From: DATDDB01 sp035260545 | Lineage (GTDB): Bacteria; Pseudomonadota; Gammaproteobacteria; Burkholderiales; Gallionellaceae | NCBI GenBank assembly: GCA_035260545.1 | Contig: DATFUZ010000085.1 | Coordinates: 1 to 64,000 of the forward strand | DNA: 64,000 bases | Reading direction: 5' to 3' | In this document: in pieces, positions 28,964-37,902 of the stretch | How positions within the stretch are numbered: position 1 is the first letter of the stretch | How the letters are laid out: every line of letters begins with the position of its first letter | Notes under the pieces: model-generated | The model's input: the letters and a program-made list of their open reading frames with translations, nothing else | What the model was told of the DNA's origin: nothing | Databases searched by the model: none | Translations under genes and position numbers: made by a program

Positions 28964-29242
28964 CTACTTCGCGAGGTGGGTGGTCGCGTAGTTCCAGAAG
29001 GGGTTGGCGAAGATCACGATCATCGCCACCACGAAGCAGTAGATGGCGATGGATTCGATCATCGCCAGCCCCACGAACAGGGTGCGGGTGATGGTGGTGG
29101 CGGCGTCCGGCTGCTGCGCCAGCGAGGCAAGCGCGGTGGACACCGCGCGTCCTTCGCCAAGCGCGGGGCCGATGCCGCCTATGCCTATGGTGAGCCCCGC
29201 TGTCCCGATGGAGACGACGGCGATCAGGGTTACGCTGTCCAT
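28964..29242 (-). CDS. atpE: N-ATPase c subunit (rotor ring), two-carboxylate type
   Basis: A 92-residue hairpin of two membrane helices that forms the rotor ring. The ion-binding Glu63 lies in GLAMIESIAIY. Ser64 and Tyr68 match residues that bind sodium in Ilyobacter-type rings (Glu65, Ser66, Tyr70). Where that ring has Gln32, this protein has Glu30 (PALGEGRA), giving two carboxylates. Such sites occur in N-type rings. Sodium coupling was first proposed for the class, but work on a Burkholderia pseudomallei ring reported proton coupling, so the ion is not settled. Confidence 0.93.
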   Translation of the reverse strand: MDSVTLIAVVSIGTAGLTIGIGGIGPALGEGRAVSTALASLAQQPDAATTITRTLFVGLAMIESIAIYCFVVAMIVIFANPFWNYATTHLAK

Positions 29243-29283
29243 GATGTTTCCTTTCCGGATTGAGATGTCGTGTTCGTTTCCAT

Positions 29284-29961
29284 TCAGGCCGCCTCGTCGC
29301 GCGCCCGGGTGGCGGCGGTGATGTAGACTGTGGCCAGGATGCTGAAGATATAGGCCTGCACCATGCCGGTAAGCAGGCCCAACAGGCTCATCACCACGGG
29401 AAAGACAAAGGGCGCCACGGTGAGCAGGATGCCGAGGATCATGGTGCCGCTCATGATATTGCCGAAGAGGCGCACGGCGAGCGCCAGCGTGCGCGACAGT
29501 TCGCTGATGACGTTGAACGGCAGCATCAGCACCGTGGGCTCCAGATAGGCCCGGAGGTAGGCGCGCAAGCCGCTCTCCTCGATTCCGAACAGCGGCACCG
29601 CGATGAACACGCACAGCGCAAGGGCCGCCGTGGTGGACAGCGAGCCGGTGGGCGGCTCGTAGCCGGGAATGACGGTGCACAGATTCGAGAGCGCAATGAA
29701 CAGGAACAGCGTACCGAGAAAGCCCAGATATTTGCCGGGATGCTTCAGGCCGACCTCCTCGATCTGCTTCTGGATGCCGATGACGATCACCTCCAACAGG
29801 CCCTGCCAGCGAGAGATGTCGGGCCCGGTGGAGAGGCGGCGGGTGACCAGCCAGGATACGCCGACCAGGACCGCCATCAGCGCCCAGGTGGTGGCGATGG
29901 TGGAATCGAGCTTGAGGAAGCCGTATTGCCAGTAGACGATGTCGTCCGGGCTAAGGTGCAT
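29284..29961 (-). CDS. atpB: N-ATPase a subunit
   Basis: The stator channel subunit, 225 residues with about five membrane segments. The essential arginine lies in LALAVRLFGNIMSG (about 165-178), followed by the final helix pair with GMVQAYIFSILATVYI (about 199-214). It is short compared with the ~270-residue F-type a subunit. The ATG overlaps the end of atpR by 11 bp. An upstream in-frame extension encodes atpR in another frame and was rejected. Confidence 0.93.
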   Translation of the reverse strand: MHLSPDDIVYWQYGFLKLDSTIATTWALMAVLVGVSWLVTRRLSTGPDISRWQGLLEVIVIGIQKQIEEVGLKHPGKYLGFLGTLFLFIALSNLCTVIPGYEPPTGSLSTTAALALCVFIAVPLFGIEESGLRAYLRAYLEPTVLMLPFNVISELSRTLALAVRLFGNIMSGTMILGILLTVAPFVFPVVMSLLGLLTGMVQAYIFSILATVYITAATRARDEAA

Positions 29962-30283
29962 GGCGGTTCTCCTTTGCCAGCCCGGCGGCGCCCAGTCTTT
30001 TCGCGCCGAGGCGGACGACGATGACGCGCGCCACGGCGAACCCGGCCAGGGCGGCCAGCATCCTGCGCCAGTCGGAGCCCGCGGCAAACCAGAAACCGGC
30101 AAGCACGATGGCTGTGCGCGTCAGCATGCTGGTCAGGAACCAGCGCGCCGGGCGCGGCGAGCGCAGCCCGCGCTGCACCGTCCACGCCAGGCCGCCGAAA
30201 AAAAGCACGCTCAGCACCGCGCCCGCCAGCGCCGCCCCTGCCAGGTGCGGCCAATCCACGCCAACCATCATTTCCATATTCAT
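29951..30283 (-). CDS. atpR: N-ATPase accessory membrane protein AtpR
   Basis: A 110-residue protein with about three membrane segments (about 10-30, 42-62, 70-85), found only in N-type operons. Its function is not established; a role in ring assembly or ion supply has been suggested for AtpQ/AtpR. The assignment rests on position between atpQ and atpB, size and topology. The start ATG overlaps the atpQ stop as ATGA and follows AAGGGAGA. Confidence 0.8.
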   Translation of the reverse strand: MNMEMMVGVDWPHLAGAALAGAVLSVLFFGGLAWTVQRGLRSPRPARWFLTSMLTRTAIVLAGFWFAAGSDWRRMLAALAGFAVARVIVVRLGAKRLGAAGLAKENRHAP

Positions 30284-30678
30284 TCTCCCTTTTCCTTTCC
30301 GTGTGCCTGCTCTTCCGCTGACGGTCCGCTTTGCTCCTGCTCGGCGCGGATGGCGCGGTGTTCGCGCGCCACCCAGTGCCAGGCGGTGAGGCAGCCCACC
30401 GCCAGCCCGCTGACCAATAACGTCAGTGTCCATGAATGCCGCGCCGGGTAATGGCGGTCCAGCCACACGCCCAGCGCCGCGCCTATCACCGTGGGCGTGG
30501 CCACCGACCAGCCCACCAGCCCCATCATGCCCAGCCCGGACCACACGGTGTGCGACACGCGCTGCTGAGCCCTGAGCTTGCGCGCCTCCTGCTCGCCGAT
30601 GCGGCGGGCGAAGGCCTGCTCGCCGTCGCGCGCGGGCGGCGGCGAATCCGGCGTATGAAGTTGCGGCGTGTCAGCCAT
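30280..30678 (-). CDS. atpQ: N-ATPase accessory membrane protein AtpQ (AtpI-like)
   Basis: A 132-residue protein with a polar N-terminus (1-45), two membrane segments (about 50-72 and 83-103) and a charged C-terminal tail. It corresponds to AtpQ, the relative of AtpI in N-type operons; the pattern TVIGAALGVWLDR is AtpI-like. AtpI helps assemble c-rings in other bacteria, so a chaperone role is inferred. The start overlaps the end of atpC by 8 bp. Confidence 0.82.
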   Translation of the reverse strand: MADTPQLHTPDSPPPARDGEQAFARRIGEQEARKLRAQQRVSHTVWSGLGMMGLVGWSVATPTVIGAALGVWLDRHYPARHSWTLTLLVSGLAVGCLTAWHWVAREHRAIRAEQEQSGPSAEEQAHGKEKGE

Positions 30679-31060
30679 GGCGGAACTCCGCCAGCCGGCG
30701 CATGAAGCCGCTTTCCAGCTTGAGCAGCACGGCGCGCACCTCGCGCTCGCCGGCGTCGAGGTGGGCGAATTCCTGTTCCACCGTCTCGCGCAGGCGTCCC
30801 AGGTCCTCGCCGCCCACCGCATTGCGCACCGACACCAGCACCTCGTCCCCGGCCTTCACCAGCACGCCCTCGTTCACCGCCACGTAGACCTCGCCCCTGC
30901 CCTCGACCTCGTATGTCAGAATCCCGGCCGACAGGATCGCCGTGCAATCCAGGCGGTGCGGCAGGATGCCGAACGCGCCTTCGGGCGTTTCGGCCACGAT
31001 GCGCCTGACATGCTCCACCTCGGCGTACACCTGGAACGGCAGCAAGACCTTGAGGTTCAT
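30671..31060 (-). CDS. atpC: N-ATPase epsilon subunit
   Basis: A 129-residue subunit of the rotor foot. The N-terminal beta-sandwich has ETPEGAFGILPHRLDC (about 24-39), the typical epsilon signature, followed by a helical hairpin (about 90-127). Its place directly after atpD at the head of the operon is a hallmark of the N-type. It overlaps atpD by 4 bp. Confidence 0.92.
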   Translation of the reverse strand: MNLKVLLPFQVYAEVEHVRRIVAETPEGAFGILPHRLDCTAILSAGILTYEVEGRGEVYVAVNEGVLVKAGDEVLVSVRNAVGGEDLGRLRETVEQEFAHLDAGEREVRAVLLKLESGFMRRLAEFRHG

Positions 31061-32478
31061 GCCGCGGCCTCCTGCTGCTCAGCCGCACGTGCCTTGTGCC
31101 GCGCCTCGGCTATGGCCCCTATCATGTACAGCGCGCTCTCCGGCAGGTCGGCGAACTCGTCGTTGAGGATGCGCTCGCAGCCGTCCAGCGCATCAGCCAG
31201 GGGAACCAGCCGGCCGGGCATGCCGCTGAACGGCTCGGTGGTGAAGAAGGGCTGGGTGAGGAAGCGCTCCAGGCGGCGCGCGCGCGAGACCACGGCGCGG
31301 TCGGCCGCCGACAACTGCTCCAGCCCCAGCATGGCGATGATGTCCTTGAGGTCCGCATACTGCGCCAGCGTGCCGCGGATGGCCTGGGCCAGCGCATAAT
31401 GGCGCTCGCCCACCATCCCCGGCGTGGCCATCTTGGAGCTGGACTGCAGCGGGTCGATGGCCGGGTACAGCCCCTCGCTGGCGCGCTTGCGGTTGAGCAC
31501 GATGGACGCGGAAAGATGGGAGAAGGTGTGCACAGCGGCGGGATCGGTGAAGTCGTCCGCCGGGACATACACCGCCTGGATGGAGGTGATCGCGCCGGTA
31601 TCGGTGTTGGCGATGCGCTCCTCGAGGCCGGAAAGCTCGGTGCCCATGGTGGGCTGGTAGCCCATGCGTGAGGGCATCTGCCCCATCATGCCGGAGATCT
31701 CGGAGCCGGCCTGGATAAAGCGGAAAATATTGTCTATCAGCAGCAGCACGTCGCGCTGCTCGTCGTCACGGAAATATTCGGCCATGGTGAGCGCGGCGTG
31801 GCCCACGCGGAAGCGGCTGCCCGGCGGCTCGTTCATCTGGCCGAACACCATCACCATGTTGGAGAGCACGCCCGCCTCCTTCATGTCGCGGTACAACTCC
31901 TCGCCTTCGCGGCAGCGCTCGCCGATGCCGCAGAATATGCTCACCCCCTGGTGATGGGCCACCATGTTGTGGATCATCTCGGTGAGCAGCACGGTCTTGC
32001 CCACACCCGCGCCGCCGAACAGCCCGGCCTTGCCGCCGCGCTCCAGCGGGGCAAGCACGTCTATGACCTTGATGCCGGTCTCGAAGATCTCGGACTGGGT
32101 GGAGCGCCGCGCCAGCGGCGGCGGCGCATTGTGCACGGTGCGCCATTCCACGCCTTCCGGCTGCGGCTGGCGGTCTATGGCCTGCCCGAATACGTCGAAC
32201 ATGCGCGACAGGATGCCCGGACCCACCGGCGCCTTGAGCGGCGCGCCGGTGTCCAGCACCGCCATATCGCGCGCCAGGCCCTGGGTGGAGGTGAGCGCGA
32301 TGCCGCGCACAATACGGGTGTTGAGCTGAGCCAGCACCTCGATGACGATGGCATTGCCCGGCCCGGTGCGCAGCACGGTATAGATGGGCGGCAGGGAGCG
32401 CTCGAAACGCACGTCCACCACGCTGCCGCGCACCGCGACCACGCTTCCCATATTCGCTGCTGCCGCTGTGTTTTCCAT
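31057..32478 (-). CDS. atpD: N-ATPase beta subunit
   Basis: The catalytic subunit of the head, 473 residues. The P-loop GGAGVGKTVLLTEMI is at about 158-172. The catalytic Glu is in the GIGERCREGEELY region (about 190-202). The Walker B strand DVLLLIDNIFRFIQAG lies at about 246-261. It opens the operon atpDCQRBEFAG, the conserved order of N-type ATPases, which occur beside the housekeeping F-ATPase in other bacteria and are thought to be spread by transfer. The housekeeping atp operon is not in this window. Confidence 0.95.
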   Translation of the reverse strand: MENTAAAANMGSVVAVRGSVVDVRFERSLPPIYTVLRTGPGNAIVIEVLAQLNTRIVRGIALTSTQGLARDMAVLDTGAPLKAPVGPGILSRMFDVFGQAIDRQPQPEGVEWRTVHNAPPPLARRSTQSEIFETGIKVIDVLAPLERGGKAGLFGGAGVGKTVLLTEMIHNMVAHHQGVSIFCGIGERCREGEELYRDMKEAGVLSNMVMVFGQMNEPPGSRFRVGHAALTMAEYFRDDEQRDVLLLIDNIFRFIQAGSEISGMMGQMPSRMGYQPTMGTELSGLEERIANTDTGAITSIQAVYVPADDFTDPAAVHTFSHLSASIVLNRKRASEGLYPAIDPLQSSSKMATPGMVGERHYALAQAIRGTLAQYADLKDIIAMLGLEQLSAADRAVVSRARRLERFLTQPFFTTEPFSGMPGRLVPLADALDGCERILNDEFADLPESALYMIGAIAEARHKARAAEQQEAAA

Positions 32479-32608
32479 GGCTGTTTCTTGTTGTATGCGC
32501 CCTTGCCCGGCCGATCAAGGCGGCCGTGCGGCATTTCCGCACCACCGCTTTTCCGGGTGCGCCGCATTTACGTTATCATGCCCGGCATTGCGAATAAAGG
32601 GGCGCCCG

Positions 32609-33526
32609 ATGAAAACATCCCGACTCTGGCCGGCTCTGCTGGCTGTCATATTGCTCGCAGGGTGCGCCACGACGCAGTCCGGCGGCGGCGCGGCGGTACC
32701 GGCTGCGGAGCTGCCGAAACCGAAGATTGCGCTGGTGCTGGGCGGGGGGGCGGCGCGCGGCTTCGCGCATATCGGCGTGATCCGCGCCCTGGAGCAGGAG
32801 CATATTCCGGTGGACATGGTGGTGGGCACCAGCGTGGGCAGCCTGATCGGCGCGCTGTATGCCAGCAGCCAGAACAGCTTCGATCTGGAATGGACCGCCT
32901 TCACCCTGCAAAGGGAAGACCTGTTCGACTATCGCCTGATGGGCGCCCTGACCGGCATGGGCGTGATCAAGGGCGACAATATCGAGGACTTCATCCGCGC
33001 CAAGGTGCCGCAGGCCAACATCGAGGATCTCAAGCTGCCCTTCGCCGCGGTGGCCACCGACCTCAACCGCGGCCAGCAGGTGGTGCTGGATCACGGCTCG
33101 GTCGCGCGCGCGGTCCATGCGAGCAGCGCCATCCCCGGCGTGTTCGAGCCGGTGGAATACCAGGGCCGTCTCCTGGTGGACGGCGGACTGATGAACAACA
33201 TTCCCGTGTCGGTCGCGCGCGCCAAGGGCGCGGACATCGTGATCGCCGTGGACATCAGCGAGAACGTCACCAACTTCAATATCACCAACATCGTGGATGT
33301 CACCCTGCAGGCGGTAAATATCATGTTCGCGCAGAACGTCAAGAACCAGATCAAGGGCGCGGACGTGGTGATCGCCCCCGCCGTGGGCGACGTGGGCATG
33401 ATGGACTTCACGCAGAAAAAGCGCTGCATGGAGGCGGGCCTGGCCGCGACCGAAAAGGCCATGCCGCTGATCCGCCAGAAGATAGAGGAATGGGGCCGCA
33501 AGAAGCTGCAGGAGCAACGGAAATAA
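32609..33526 (+). CDS. Patatin-like phospholipase lipoprotein (RssA-like)
   Basis: A 305-residue predicted lipoprotein with lipobox LLAGC (Cys about 19). The patatin domain has the oxyanion-hole GGGAARGFAHIGV (about 49-61), the nucleophile in GTSVGSLIGA (Ser about 78) and the catalytic Asp in DGGLMNN (about 193). These enzymes hydrolyse lipids; substrates of the RssA/YlbK group are unknown. It is divergent from the N-ATPase operon with about 130 bp between. Repeat R1 copy B lies downstream. Confidence 0.88.
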   Translation: MKTSRLWPALLAVILLAGCATTQSGGGAAVPAAELPKPKIALVLGGGAARGFAHIGVIRALEQEHIPVDMVVGTSVGSLIGALYASSQNSFDLEWTAFTLQREDLFDYRLMGALTGMGVIKGDNIEDFIRAKVPQANIEDLKLPFAAVATDLNRGQQVVLDHGSVARAVHASSAIPGVFEPVEYQGRLLVDGGLMNNIPVSVARAKGADIVIAVDISENVTNFNITNIVDVTLQAVNIMFAQNVKNQIKGADVVIAPAVGDVGMMDFTQKKRCMEAGLAATEKAMPLIRQKIEEWGRKKLQEQRK

Positions 33527-33631
33527 CAGCCCGGGCGGCCTGCTCGCCCCGGGGTGAGGCCGGATTGCGGTTTCACCTCAAAGGCGAGACCAGGCGGCAA
33601 CGAGCGAGCGGGGCCATCAGAAGCAGTTTGC

Positions 33632-33768
33632 CGAAAAACGTGACGAGGCGGCCGGATGCAAGGCGCATGGCGCGCAGGCACCGGAGTGTACAAGCAAGTA
33701 CATGAGGATGCCGAGCACCGGGCAACGCCGCAAACGGCCGCCGCAGTAGTTTTTCAGCAGACTGTGCG
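33632..33768 (+). repeat. Dispersed repeat R1, copy B
   Basis: Same element as copy A. Shared blocks GATGCAAGGCGCATGGCGC, AGGCACCGGAGTGTAC, ATGAGGATGCCGAGCACCG and GCAACGCCGCAAACGG are present, with AAAAACG and CAGTAGTTTTTC ends. Its right end lies 4 bp from the 3' end of the mutarotase gene. Confidence 0.85.
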
Positions 33769-33771
33769 CAA

Positions 33772-34683
33772 TCAGTCGTCGAGCGGCTCCACGGTATACA
33801 GCACCGAAAGCCTGTGCATCTCCCCCGGCTTGACCGTCACCGTATTCTCAAGGGCATTGCCGCTCTCCACGCACACCATGGCGCGGTAGCCTTCCGGAGT
33901 GAAATCGCCCATCTTCGCGGCCTTTTCCGTCCACGGGTTCCACACTATGGTGGAGAGCCCGCCCTGCTTGGCGATACGGATCACGCGCTTCAGGCCGCGG
34001 TCCTTGATCAGCACGTCGGACTTGGTGTTCATGTAGACGCGATCCACCTCGGATTCGATGCGGATGCCGTTGAGCTGCTTGCACAGGTCGTTGGCGCCAC
34101 CCGCCTTGTCCATGTAGGCCGTGCCTTCCAGGCCGCGTATCGTCATCTGTCCCACGTCGCTGATCTGGAAATAGGTGTGCAGCGCCTCGCCGAGCACAAA
34201 AGGCTGGGGGCCCAGGTTGCGCGTGACCAGGTCTATCTTCAGGCTCTTGCCGATGGAAAACTCGATCTGCACGCTGCTGGGATATGGCCATTGCTTGCGC
34301 GTAGCCTCGGTTTCCAGCAGGCCGAAACGCAAATAGGCGCCTCCGTCGGTCATTTCCCTTGTTTCCAGCACTTCCCACATCACGGTGCGGGCAAAGCCGT
34401 GGCCGGGCAGCGTGCTGTCGCCGGCATGCGCGCCGAACCACGGCCAGCATATGGGCACGCCGCCGCGTATGGACTTCCCGGGGGCGAATTTCGCCAGTTC
34501 GGACACCCATACCACCGGCGCTTGCCCAGTCGGCTGCCAAGTGATCAGATGGGCGCCCTGCAGCGCGATGCGCGCGCTGCCGTGACGGTTGGCGATCTCG
34601 GCGACGATCAGGCCGCCCTCGCTTTCGCGGAACTGGACGTGGTTGGCTATGGCGAAACGCCGGTTTAGGTCGGCAAGCTGCAT
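33772..34683 (-). CDS. D-hexose-6-phosphate mutarotase-like aldose epimerase
   Basis: A 303-residue protein of the YeaD/HPM1 branch of aldose 1-epimerases, which interconvert anomers of hexose-6-phosphates. Family traits are QGAHLITWQP (about 42-51), RGGVPICWPWFGAH (about 73-86) with the phosphate-binding Arg, HGFAR (about 93-97), the catalytic His in LGEALHTYF (about 169-177), and a Glu near the end in CVESGN. The ATG at 34683 begins MQLADLNRRF; upstream in-frame sequence is not family-like. Confidence 0.85.
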   Translation of the reverse strand: MQLADLNRRFAIANHVQFRESEGGLIVAEIANRHGSARIALQGAHLITWQPTGQAPVVWVSELAKFAPGKSIRGGVPICWPWFGAHAGDSTLPGHGFARTVMWEVLETREMTDGGAYLRFGLLETEATRKQWPYPSSVQIEFSIGKSLKIDLVTRNLGPQPFVLGEALHTYFQISDVGQMTIRGLEGTAYMDKAGGANDLCKQLNGIRIESEVDRVYMNTKSDVLIKDRGLKRVIRIAKQGGLSTIVWNPWTEKAAKMGDFTPEGYRAMVCVESGNALENTVTVKPGEMHRLSVLYTVEPLDD

Positions 34684-34977
34684 TATCTGGGGGCTCCATG
34701 GTTGAACGAAGCCGCATTTTCTCCGTATTTTGCGCGGCGCGCCAGTGGCCACCGCGACGCCGCAGCGGCCGCCGGCTTCGCACCCCGGCGCTGCCCCGAA
34801 AAAAATATGTCCCGCGCGATGCCAGGCGCGGCGGGCATGTCACGCGTGTCAAGACCGGGCGCGGAAATTTTGGCCTTTTTTCGCGGCCAAAAGAGGAGGA
34901 TAATTTGCTGCGGAATATACCCGGCGCCGGCCGCAAGACCCTGCCGAACGACAACAAGTACGGGAGAACGCACAGCC

Positions 34978-37827
34978 ATGAAGATAGAACATTCCGCCGC
35001 ACAGCTTCCCGAACAGGAAGTCACCCCCGAAGTCCTCCAGGAAAAATACTGCAAGAACGGCGAGATCACCGCCTACGACGTGCGCCTGCGCGTGGCGCGC
35101 GCGCTGGCCGCCATGGAGGCCAAGCCCGAGGTGTGGGAGCCGCAGTTCCTGTGGGCGCTGGAACATGGCTTCATTCCCGGCGGGCGCATCAATTCTGCGG
35201 CAGGCACCGCCCTGCAGGCCACTCTCATCAACTGCTTCGTGCAGCCCGTGGGCGACGCCATCAGCGGCCTGACCGACGGCAAGCCCGGCATCTACGACGC
35301 CCTGCAGCAGGCCGCGGAGACCATGCGCCGCGGCGGCGGCGTGGGCTACGACTTCTCGGCCATACGCCCCAAGGATGCCCTGGTGAAGGGCACCAACAGC
35401 CGCGCCTCCGGCCCGGTTTCCTACATGCGCGTGTTCGACCGCTCCTGCGAGACGGTGGAATCGGCCGGCGCCCGGCGCGGCGCGCAGATGGGCGTGCTGC
35501 GCTGCGACCATCCTGACATCGAGGCCTTCATCCACGCCAAGGATACCGGCGACCTGCGCAACTTCAACATCTCCGTGGGCGTGACCGACGCCTTCATGCA
35601 GGCGGTGGACGCAAACGGCGACTGGGAGCTGGCCCACAAGTCGCCGCCCTCGCCTGCCGCCATCGAGGCCGGCGCCTACCAGCGCGCCGACGGTCTGTGG
35701 GTGTACCGCAAGATCAAGGCCGCCGATTTGTGGGCGCAGATCATGCACGCCACCTATGACCACGCCGAGCCGGGCGTGCTGTTCATCGACAAGATCAACC
35801 GCGACAACAACCTGGGCTACATCGAGCAGATCGAGGCCACCAATCCCTGCGGTGAACAGCCCCTGCCCTCGTACGGCTGCTGCGACCTGGGCAGCGTGAA
35901 CCTGACCGCCTTCGTGCAGAACCCCTTCACGCCCGAGGCCGAATTCGATTCGCCCAATTTCGTGCGCGTGGTGGGACTCGCCGCGCGCATGCTGGACAAC
36001 GTGCTGGACGCGACAGTGTGGCCGCTGCCTGAGCAGAAATCTGAGGCCGCGGCCAAGCGCCGCATCGGCATCGGCTTCACCGGACTGGGCGATACGCTGG
36101 TGATGCTGGGCCTGAAATACAACAGCGCCGAGGGCCGCAACATGGCGGCGCGCATCGCCGAGATGATGCGCGATGCGGCCTATGAGGCCTCGGTGGATCT
36201 GGCCGTCGAGAAAGGCCGTTTCCCTCTGTTCGATGCGGACAAGTACCTGGCGGAACCCGCCTTCGCCTCGCGCCTGCCGGAGAAGATCAAAACGCGCATC
36301 CGCGAGCATGGCATCCGCAACAGCCACTTGCTCTCCATCGCGCCCACCGGCACCATCAGCCTGGCCTTCGCCGACAACGCCAGCAACGGCATCGAGCCGC
36401 CGTTCTCCTGGTTCTACTTCCGCAACAAGCGCATGCCGGACGGCAGCAAGAAGTCGATCCAGGTGGAAGACCACGCCTGGCGCCTGTACAAGCACCTGGG
36501 CGGCGACGTGGAAAAGCTGCCGGACTACTTCGTGACCGCGCTCGAAATGAGCGCGCTGGACCACATGGAAATGTCCGCCGCGGTGCAGCCCTATGTGGAC
36601 ACCGCGATCAGCAAGACGGTGAACGTGCCGGCCGACTACCCCTTCGCCGATTTCGAGAGCCTGTACATGGCCGCGTGGAAGCGCGGACTCAAGGGCATCA
36701 CCACTTACCGCCCGAACAGCGTGCTGGGCGCGGTGCTGGAGGTCAAGCCCGTGGAGCCCACGCATGAGGCGCAGGAGATCGAGCAGACCGACGTGGACCG
36801 GCGCGTGGTGCTGGACATGATGCCCACCCCGGCGCTCGCCAGCCTGCGCTGGCCGGGCCGCCCCGAGCAGCCCGCAGGCAGCAATGCCTGGGTGTACATG
36901 ATAGAACACCCGCAGGGCAGCTTCGCCGTGTTCATCAGCCATATCACCAACGGCGAGGACCACCCCTACGAGGTCTGGGTGAACGGCGCCGAACAGCCGC
37001 GCGGCCTGGGCGCGCTGGCCAAGACGCTCTCCATGGACATGCGCGCGGAAGACCGCGGCTGGCTGAACATGAAACTGGCCGCGCTGGAAAAAGCCGCGGG
37101 CGACGACAGCTTTGACATGGCCTTCCCGCCCGGCGGCGAGAAGATCCGCGTGCCCTCGCTGGTCTCGGGCTTCGCCCGCATCGTGCGCTACCGTTGCGAG
37201 CAACTGGGCGCGCTGGAGATGCGCGAGAACGAGCCCACGCCGGTGCTCGACGCCATGTTCTCGAAGAAGGAGCCCAAGGTGAATCCGGACGGCACCATGA
37301 GCTGGACCGTGGACGTGCTGAACGTCGCGGGCGGCGACGACTTCGTGCTGGGCTTGAAGGAGCTGGTGCTGCCGGACGGCCAGCGCCGCCCCTATTCGGT
37401 GTGGCTGGCGGGCGAATACCCGCGCGCGCTGGACGGCCTGTGCAAGGTGCTGAGCCTGGACATGCGCGTGGTGGACCCGGCCTGGATAGGCATGAAGCTG
37501 CGCAAGCTGCTGGATTTCCCCGAGCCGCTGGGGGACTTCATGGCGAGGATACCGGGCAGCGACAAGTCGCAGACGTGGCCCTCCACCGTGGCCTACGTCG
37601 CACGGCTCATGATCCACCGCTACGCCATGCTGGGCATCCTCACGGAGGATGGGTACCCGGTGTCCGAGGCGGGCATCCTCTCCACCCCGCACAAGCGCGT
37701 GAAGGAGCAGCCGGAACTGCACCTGATCGCAGGCAAGAAGTGCGCTGAGTGCGGCAACCGCACCGTGATCAAGAAGGACGGCTGCGACTTCTGCACCGCC
37801 TGCGGCGCGATAGGCGCCTGCGGCTAG
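34978..37827 (+). CDS. nrdJ: Adenosylcobalamin-dependent (class II) ribonucleotide reductase
   Basis: Makes deoxyribonucleotides using a radical from coenzyme B12, with or without oxygen. It has 949 residues. The catalytic core has the first redox Cys86 (LINCFV), the thiyl-site motif NPCGEQ (Cys291, Glu293) and GCCDLGSVNL (Cys301/302). The C-terminal region carries two related ~115-residue repeats (about 635-760 and 770-890, each with an SLDMR/SMDMR segment) resembling TSCPD domains. A Cys-rich tail with two CxxC pairs (about 922-946) should re-reduce the site or bind zinc. The ATG at 34978 follows GGGAGAACGC; the open frame upstream has no support. No B12 riboswitch was recognised upstream. 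Confidence 0.93.
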   Translation: MKIEHSAAQLPEQEVTPEVLQEKYCKNGEITAYDVRLRVARALAAMEAKPEVWEPQFLWALEHGFIPGGRINSAAGTALQATLINCFVQPVGDAISGLTDGKPGIYDALQQAAETMRRGGGVGYDFSAIRPKDALVKGTNSRASGPVSYMRVFDRSCETVESAGARRGAQMGVLRCDHPDIEAFIHAKDTGDLRNFNISVGVTDAFMQAVDANGDWELAHKSPPSPAAIEAGAYQRADGLWVYRKIKAADLWAQIMHATYDHAEPGVLFIDKINRDNNLGYIEQIEATNPCGEQPLPSYGCCDLGSVNLTAFVQNPFTPEAEFDSPNFVRVVGLAARMLDNVLDATVWPLPEQKSEAAAKRRIGIGFTGLGDTLVMLGLKYNSAEGRNMAARIAEMMRDAAYEASVDLAVEKGRFPLFDADKYLAEPAFASRLPEKIKTRIREHGIRNSHLLSIAPTGTISLAFADNASNGIEPPFSWFYFRNKRMPDGSKKSIQVEDHAWRLYKHLGGDVEKLPDYFVTALEMSALDHMEMSAAVQPYVDTAISKTVNVPADYPFADFESLYMAAWKRGLKGITTYRPNSVLGAVLEVKPVEPTHEAQEIEQTDVDRRVVLDMMPTPALASLRWPGRPEQPAGSNAWVYMIEHPQGSFAVFISHITNGEDHPYEVWVNGAEQPRGLGALAKTLSMDMRAEDRGWLNMKLAALEKAAGDDSFDMAFPPGGEKIRVPSLVSGFARIVRYRCEQLGALEMRENEPTPVLDAMFSKKEPKVNPDGTMSWTVDVLNVAGGDDFVLGLKELVLPDGQRRPYSVWLAGEYPRALDGLCKVLSLDMRVVDPAWIGMKLRKLLDFPEPLGDFMARIPGSDKSQTWPSTVAYVARLMIHRYAMLGILTEDGYPVSEAGILSTPHKRVKEQPELHLIAGKKCAECGNRTVIKKDGCDFCTACGAIGACG

Positions 37828-37829
37828 GC

Positions 37830-37872
37830 ATGCCGTCCCCAAGGGCCGCACGTCCCGGTACGTGCGGATGAT
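37830..37872 (+). terminator. Hairpin after nrdJ
   Basis: Arms CCGCACGT and ACGTGCGG (about 37844-37867) form a compact stem shortly after the nrdJ stop. No strong T-run follows. Confidence 0.45.
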
Positions 37873-37902
37873 GATACACCTCTAACCGCCTGACCGGAGA
37901 TC

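Noticed and set aside
34684..34977. Possible cobalamin riboswitch before the B12-dependent reductase
   Set aside because: No B12-box or conserved core could be identified by eye; a covariance search would be needed.
34849..37851. 1000-codon minus-strand frame opposite nrdJ
   Set aside because: Shadow of the reductase gene; no recognisable domain, while the plus strand has all catalytic motifs.
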